DNA of 64,000 nt, from positions 434,001 through 498,000 of the forward strand of contig RKSN01000002.1 in the NCBI GenBank assembly GCA_005518185.1, in the 5' to 3' direction. Of this stretch, positions 59,669 through 64,000 are shown piece by piece. The translations under genes and the position numbers were made by a program. The first letter of the stretch is position 1; every line of letters begins with the position of its first letter. This DNA comes from Chakrabartia godavariana. GTDB taxonomy: Bacteria; Pseudomonadota; Alphaproteobacteria; Sphingomonadales; Sphingomonadaceae. A model generated the notes under the pieces. The model saw only the letters and a program-made list of their open reading frames with translations. It was not told the origin of the DNA and made no database searches.

Positions 59669-60480
59669 CACGCCACCCCGGTCGGTCGGGCGACCAGGCA
59701 ACGCGAATCGGACGCGAAATCCAGATGCCGCAGCGTGTCCGCATGGGCGCACTGCCCCGGCACAAAGCGCGTGCCGTCCGCCGCTGTCACCGCGCCCGCC
59801 AGAGGCAGGACCAGCAGCGGCGCATCATGGCGCGCATATTGAGCCCCGTCCGGCACGCCTGCGATCAGATCGAGATGGAAATGCGGCCCGTCGACAAGCG
59901 ACACGCTCTCATTTTCCACGGTTCGACGACGCAGTTCGGCAGGATGCGGTGTCCCCAAAGCGACGGCCAGGGCCGCGTCCAGATGCAACTCACGCGGGCG
60001 GCCATAGTCGTAAAGGCGGTAGGTGATGTCGGTGCTTTGCTGCACCTCGATCAGCGCAACCCCTGCCCCGATGGCATGCACGGTGCCCGCCGGAATGTAG
60101 AAGAAGTCGCCCACCGAAACCGGCTGCCATTGGAGCAGTTCCTCGATCGAACCATCAAGGGCGGCCGTGCGCAGCGTTGGTGCATCCACCGTCTCGGCAA
60201 AGCCCACGGCAAGGCGTGCGCCGGGTTCGGCGGCGAGGATGAACCAGCATTCGTCCTTGCCCTTCGGCCCGTGCCCCATGGCACGCGCCTGCGCATTGGA
60301 CGGATGGCATTGGACCGACAGCTTCTCGCTGGTGAAGATGAACTTGACGCGCAGATCCTCAAGCTGGGGCGGCGACGCATACCAGATTTCGCCGACCGGC
60401 TCTGTGCCCGGGTTCTCGAAGGGCGGCGGCAAATCCCTTCGCCCCCAGGGCTTCGTGACCGCCTGCGAGGGAAGCAGCAT
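59668..60480 (-). CDS. manA: Class I mannose-6-phosphate isomerase
   Basis: A 270-residue type I phosphomannose isomerase with zinc ligands in VQCHPSNAQARAMG, KDECWFIL and FYIPAGTVHAIGAG, and the catalytic-site segment YRLYDYGRPRELHLD. It supplies mannose-6-phosphate from fructose-6-phosphate. It is shorter than E. coli ManA, like other compact alphaproteobacterial forms. It overlaps both neighbours by one base each (TGATG). Confidence 0.92.
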   Translation of the reverse strand: MLLPSQAVTKPWGRRDLPPPFENPGTEPVGEIWYASPPQLEDLRVKFIFTSEKLSVQCHPSNAQARAMGHGPKGKDECWFILAAEPGARLAVGFAETVDAPTLRTAALDGSIEELLQWQPVSVGDFFYIPAGTVHAIGAGVALIEVQQSTDITYRLYDYGRPRELHLDAALAVALGTPHPAELRRRTVENESVSLVDGPHFHLDLIAGVPDGAQYARHDAPLLVLPLAGAVTAADGTRFVPGQCAHADTLRHLDFASDSRCLVARPTGVA

Positions 60481-61520
60481 CACTGACGCAATGCTCCCGT
60501 GAGCTTGCCAACTTTCTGCGCACCCGCGCGGGTCGTGACGAGGACGTCCTCCCCGTTGACGACAATGATGATGTTGTCGAGCCCGATCGCCGAAACGCGC
60601 GGGCCATCGCTGTCGACAAGCACGTTGTGGCAATCGACCAGCTCCGCCGTGCCGCGCACGGCATTGCCGGACGCATCGTGGGGCAGCGCCGCATGGAGGG
60701 CGTCCCAATTGCCGATGTCGGACCAGCCCATGTCGACCGGAACCATCGCCGCCCGGTCGGTCTTTTCCATGATCGCATAGTCGACCGAGTCACCCTTGAT
60801 GGCGTCAAACGGCGCCGCTGCCGGATGGAAGCGCGCGCCATCGGTCCGGCCATCGGCAACCGCCGCGCGGACAGCCGCTGCGATATCGGGGCGATACCGA
60901 CCGAGCTCCGCAAGATAGGCCCCGGCACGAAAGGCAAAGATCCCGCCATTCCAGGCGTGCTTCCCGCTGGCGACAAAGCCTTCGGCGCGGGCGCGATCAG
61001 GCTTTTCGATAAAGCGCGCGGTGCGGAACCCCAGATCGCCGATGGGGTCTCCGCGCTCCAGATAGCCGAAGCCGGTTTCGGGGGCCGTCGCATCGATGCC
61101 GAACGAGACCAGCCAGTCGTCCGCCGCAAGCGCCGCGGCTTTCGCCGCCGCTGCCCGAAACGCGGTGACATCGCCGATATGATGATCGCTGGGGCAGATG
61201 AGCAGGATCGCGTCTTCCGGCACGCGCAGCGCCGCCAGAGCAATGGCCGCAGCCGTATTGCGCGCCGAGGGTTCGACAATGACGTTCGACGTGCCCTCGG
61301 ATTGCGCTTCGATGAGCGCCAGATGGGCAGATCCGGCCACGATGAGCGGTGCTGCAAACCCCTCAGCACCGCAGCAGCGCGCGAGCGCCGCCTCAAAGAG
61401 CGTCCTTTCCCCGATCAGGGGCAGGAATGGCTTGGGGTGCGCGGCGCAACTGCGCGGCCAAAGCCGCGTGCCGCCGCCCCCGCACAAAATGACTGGAGTA
61501 ATCCCGCGCAAAAGTGCCAT
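60480..61520 (-). CDS. manC: Mannose-1-phosphate guanylyltransferase
   Basis: A 346-residue nucleotidyltransferase making GDP-mannose: the N-terminal signature PVILCGGGGTRLWPRS, KPFLPL, LLICPSDHHIGD, FIEKPDRARAEGFV and GWSDIGNWDAL. The separate C-terminal isomerase domain of bifunctional enzymes is lacking, matching the separate manA. ATG 61520 is preferred, though ATG 61538 is possible. First gene of the GDP-mannose operon. Confidence 0.92.
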   Translation of the reverse strand: MALLRGITPVILCGGGGTRLWPRSCAAHPKPFLPLIGERTLFEAALARCCGAEGFAAPLIVAGSAHLALIEAQSEGTSNVIVEPSARNTAAAIALAALRVPEDAILLICPSDHHIGDVTAFRAAAAKAAALAADDWLVSFGIDATAPETGFGYLERGDPIGDLGFRTARFIEKPDRARAEGFVASGKHAWNGGIFAFRAGAYLAELGRYRPDIAAAVRAAVADGRTDGARFHPAAAPFDAIKGDSVDYAIMEKTDRAAMVPVDMGWSDIGNWDALHAALPHDASGNAVRGTAELVDCHNVLVDSDGPRVSAIGLDNIIIVVNGEDVLVTTRAGAQKVGKLTGALRQ

Positions 61521-61672
61521 TTCAGTGTATCGTGACATGTCCAAAACAGCACGACCAATAACCACGGACTTTAAGGAAAGAGTGAACGCCGCTGACAAAC
61601 AGCGACCTCTCCGATTGTCGCGGCAGCGCCAATCGCGTAACGGGTCACGTCAATGAGCAGGGAGCGTGCCGC

Positions 61673-62404
61673 GTGAAGCTGTCTTACGACGCCGTCTGGC
61701 AGGACATATTGGGCATGTTGAAAGCCCATGCCGACATCATTCTGATTGTGGCAGGCGCGTTCATGTTCCTGCCGACACTGGCGCAGGCGATCTACCTGCC
61801 GCCCCCGGAGATGGACCGGTTCGATCAGCAGGCAATGCGGGATCTGGCGCTCTATTACGAAGCGAACATCGTGCCGCTTCTGTCGCTGCGTCTTGTCACA
61901 TTGCTGGGCACCGGCACCCTGCTCGCACTCTTCCTGCACCCGTCCCGTCCAACAGTCGGCGGCGCGATCAGCGCGGCCGCACGGATGCTGCCGACGCTCT
62001 TTTTCGTCTCGCTCATCGAGCAGATGATGATGCTGGGCGGGCTTGTGCTGTTCATCGTCCCCGGCCTTTATGTGATCGCACGCACGGCCGTGTCAGACGC
62101 AGCGGTCATGGCCGACGACCTTGGCAATCCGCTCAAGGCGATTGCGCGCAGCTTTGCGCTGACCCGTGGCCTTGGCTGGCAGGTCTTCGGGCTGGTGGCC
62201 ATTCTGGCCGTGGTGACGTGGGTCGCCTCGTCCGCGCTTGTCGCCATCGTCGGCATTCCGACGCAATTGCTGCTGCCGGAAGGCGGCGCACTGATCGCCC
62301 GCAACGTCCTGTCCGCCATCACGCCAACCGCGCTGATGCTGGTCTTCGTGCTCCTGTCGGCGAGCTTCTATCGCGCGCTCTCGGCCGCCAAGAACGGGAT
62401 CTGA
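61673..62404 (+). CDS. Multi-pass membrane protein, GDPD-membrane-domain/YciC-like (tentative)
   Basis: A 243-residue protein with about six hydrophobic segments, including IILIVAGAFMFLPTLAQAIY, LGTGTLLALFL, GGLVLFIVPGLYVIA and VFGLVAILAVVTWVASSAL, and a conserved cytoplasmic-looking loop (SDAAVMADDLGNPLKAIARSFALT). The pattern resembles the glycerophosphoryl-diester phosphodiesterase membrane domain and YciC-like proteins. It starts at GTG 61673 and overlaps the convergent acetyltransferase gene by 37 bp. Confidence 0.7.
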   Translation: MKLSYDAVWQDILGMLKAHADIILIVAGAFMFLPTLAQAIYLPPPEMDRFDQQAMRDLALYYEANIVPLLSLRLVTLLGTGTLLALFLHPSRPTVGGAISAAARMLPTLFFVSLIEQMMMLGGLVLFIVPGLYVIARTAVSDAAVMADDLGNPLKAIARSFALTRGLGWQVFGLVAILAVVTWVASSALVAIVGIPTQLLLPEGGALIARNVLSAITPTALMLVFVLLSASFYRALSAAKNGI

Positions 62405-62967
62405 GGCGCCGCGTCGCGCGGCAGGATGCCGACGGCGCGCGGATCAGGGAAGACTTCGACCGCCCGCGCAAATGGCACGAAGCCTGATCTGATGTAAAAC
62501 CCGAGCGCCGACGGGCCATCGAGCGTGCAGGTGTGCACCCACACGCGCGTCACGCCCGGCCGCCACGCCGCCGCCATGGCCTGCGCCATCAGCCAGCGGC
62601 CATATCCTTTTCCGTTCAGTTCCGGGACGAGGCCGAAAAAGGCGATCTCACACGCGCCCTCGGTCCGGAAGTCGAGCTCCAGGATGCCCACTTCGATCCC
62701 GGCCCGGTCGCACACGGCCCAGATGGCGACAGCATCGTCATGAATGATGTCAAGCAGCTGCGCCTCGCTGATGACGAGGCGGGAAAACCAGAGCCAGGGG
62801 GCGCCGACCCGTTCAAAGAGCGCGCGGTATTTGACCGCACTCGGCCGTTTCCAGGGCACAAGCGTCAGCGGCGCCGGGACCAGAGGCGCGGGGCTTGGCC
62901 GCTTGCGCATCTCAAGCGAGGTGACGACCGTCGCCACATCGCCCGGAGCGACCGGCGTCAGGCCCAT
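62368..62967 (-). CDS. GNAT-family N-acetyltransferase
   Basis: A 199-residue GNAT protein: WLWFSRLVISEAQLLDIIHD, GILELDFRTEGACEIAFFGLV (in parts), then the acetyl-CoA loop LNGKGYGRWLMAQAM and the final ALGFYIRSGFVPFA. Substrate unknown. It overlaps hemF by 10 bp and the convergent membrane-protein gene by 37 bp. Confidence 0.85.
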   Translation of the reverse strand: MGLTPVAPGDVATVVTSLEMRKRPSPAPLVPAPLTLVPWKRPSAVKYRALFERVGAPWLWFSRLVISEAQLLDIIHDDAVAIWAVCDRAGIEVGILELDFRTEGACEIAFFGLVPELNGKGYGRWLMAQAMAAAWRPGVTRVWVHTCTLDGPSALGFYIRSGFVPFARAVEVFPDPRAVGILPRDAAPQIPFLAAESAR

Positions 62968-63827
62968 TTCGCTTCGGGCGGCAGGCTCATCAGGATCGCG
63001 TCGATATTGCCGCCGGTCTTGAGGCCGAACAATGTCCCGCGATCATAGACGAGGTTGAACTCGGCATAGCGACCGCGCCACACAAGCTGCTGCTCTTTTT
63101 CCGCCGCGGTGAAGGGCAGGCCCATGCGGCGGCGCACGATCTTCGGGAAAACGTCGAGAAACGCCTCCCCCACGTCGCGCGTGAAGGCGAAATTCGCATC
63201 GAACGCGCCTTCGAGATGGTCATAGAAGATCCCGCCCACGCCGCGATGCACGCCGCGGTGGGGAATCCAGAAATAGTCATCGGCCCACTTTTTGAAGCGG
63301 TCATAATAATCGGCGCCATGCGGATCGCAGGCGGCCTTCAGCCGCGCGTGAAAGTCTGCCGTATCTTCGTCATACGGAAGAGGCGGGTTGAGGTCCGCGC
63401 CGCCGCCAAACCAGCGCTTCTGCGTGACGAGGAAGCGCGTGTTCATGTGCACAGCGGGCACGTGCGGATTGGCCATGTGCGCGACCAGGCTGATACCAGT
63501 TGCAAAGAAATTCGGGTCTTCGCCCGCGCCATGGATCGTCTTGGAAAACTCCTCGGAAAAGGCGCCGCCGACGGTTGAGACGTTGACGCCCACCTTTTCA
63601 AAGACGCGCCCCTTCATCACGCCGCGGACGCCGCCGCCCCCCTTGGCCTCAGGGTCATCGTCGCGGTTCCAGGCCGTATAGTCGAAGGCCGCGTCGCTGC
63701 CGGCCTCGCGCTCGATCGCCTCAAATTCGGCGCAGATGCGGTTGCGCAGCGTCTCGAACCACGACCGTGCGGCCTGCTGTTCGGCATCCAGCGCAAAGGG
63801 GACGTTGGGGATGTTCATCTGCTTCAA
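62958..63827 (-). CDS. hemF: Oxygen-dependent coproporphyrinogen III oxidase
   Basis: HemF decarboxylates coproporphyrinogen III to protoporphyrinogen IX. The 289-residue protein shows GGGGVRGVMKGRVFEKVGVN (spanning FEKVGVNVS), HMNTRFLV, WWFGGG-like RWFGGGADLNPPLPYDED, HRGVGGIFYDHLEG and RGTLFGLKTGGNIDAILMSLPP. All are family hallmarks. Confidence 0.95.
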   Translation of the reverse strand: MKQMNIPNVPFALDAEQQAARSWFETLRNRICAEFEAIEREAGSDAAFDYTAWNRDDDPEAKGGGGVRGVMKGRVFEKVGVNVSTVGGAFSEEFSKTIHGAGEDPNFFATGISLVAHMANPHVPAVHMNTRFLVTQKRWFGGGADLNPPLPYDEDTADFHARLKAACDPHGADYYDRFKKWADDYFWIPHRGVHRGVGGIFYDHLEGAFDANFAFTRDVGEAFLDVFPKIVRRRMGLPFTAAEKEQQLVWRGRYAEFNLVYDRGTLFGLKTGGNIDAILMSLPPEAKWA

Positions 63828-63847
63828 AAGGCTCCTGTTCCCTCATC

Positions 63848-63903
63848 CCGTTCGTGTCGTGCAATGTCGCGACACGTCCCTCGACGGCGCTCGGGACAAA
63901 CGG
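63848..63903. repeat. Dispersed intergenic palindromic repeat, copy 2
   Basis: CCGTTCGTGTCG...CGACACGTCCCTCGAC...CTCGGGACAAACGG is a shorter relative of the element at 7524-7590, here between hemF and the next gene. Confidence 0.6.
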
Positions 63904-63946
63904 AGTGGGAGGCCTCTAATCCCGTGCCCGCCCAATGCCAAGCCGT

Positions 63947-64000
63947 TCAACCGGCGGGCAATTGGCCCGTCTGGCGCAGCGCTTCGAAAATCGCGATGCC
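63947..64000 (-). CDS. C-terminal end of a probable tRNA (cytidine(34)-2'-O)-methyltransferase
   Basis: Only 17 residues are visible (GIAIFEALRQTGQLPAG). The ending is compatible with TrmL, whose gene often adjoins hemF in sphingomonads. Identification is tentative because the catalytic knot lies outside the window. Confidence 0.45.
   Translation of the reverse strand, partial: GIAIFEALRQTGQLPAG

Noticed and set aside
58301-59842. A 513-codon plus-strand frame
   Set aside because: Antisense to the phosphomannomutase; no domain pattern.

Overview
The window is high-GC DNA from an alphaproteobacterium, most probably a member of the Sphingomonadales. Pointers are the TonB receptors with inner-membrane partners, EipA (DUF1134), the DUF1476 protein, the Grx4-BolA pair, NasT-type control of nitrate genes and a compact GDP-mannose operon. 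The assignment rests on gene content only.

Layout. (1) 1-14.8 kb is chromosomal backbone: nadC (cut by the window edge), a nitrobindin-like protein, a HigBA-type toxin-antitoxin pair, nadA with two operon partners, a BlaI/BlaR1-type system with a secreted partner, grxD-bolA-DUF1476, a quinone oxidoreductase with leuD, ygfZ, pyrC and eipA. A gene-free stretch at 6.8-7.5 kb holds two near-identical units. Each has two upstream dyads, a sigma-54 promoter and a short structured RNA. I consider this the most novel item. (2) 14.9-43.0 kb looks like a 28-kb genomic island. A 15-bp tail of tRNA-Ser(GCU) is repeated beside a tyrosine integrase gene at the far end. The island carries a Fur-box-controlled TonB/PepSY iron-uptake operon; a complete nitrate assimilation cluster (nasT, nasS, narK, porin, nirB, nirD, nasA, cobA, plus an unannotated 36-residue zinc-ribbon peptide and an oppositely oriented phosphatase-kinase); small phage/plasmid-type regulators; and a type I restriction-modification operon containing a HEPN gene. 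(3) 43.0-55.3 kb includes a catabolic locus for shikimate or quinate-type compounds: TonB receptor, shikimate dehydrogenase, MFS transporter, two esterases, a TetR regulator and a QuiC-type 3-dehydroshikimate dehydratase. A repeated operator-like sequence lies upstream of three of its transcription units. (4) 55.4-64 kb is backbone again: tRNA-Thr(UGU), lipB, a phosphomannomutase-manA-manC operon, an acetyltransferase, hemF and the end of a probable trmL.

How parts work together. In the nitrate cluster, NarK and the porin would import nitrate, NasA reduces it to nitrite, NirBD reduces nitrite to ammonium, and CobA makes the siroheme precursor for NirB. NasS-NasT would sense nitrate and open two leader terminators. 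One leader precedes nirB. The other points antisense through the kinase gene toward narK. In the aromatic locus, shikimate would be oxidised to 3-dehydroshikimate and dehydrated to protocatechuate. All functions are inferred from sequence; no database search was possible.
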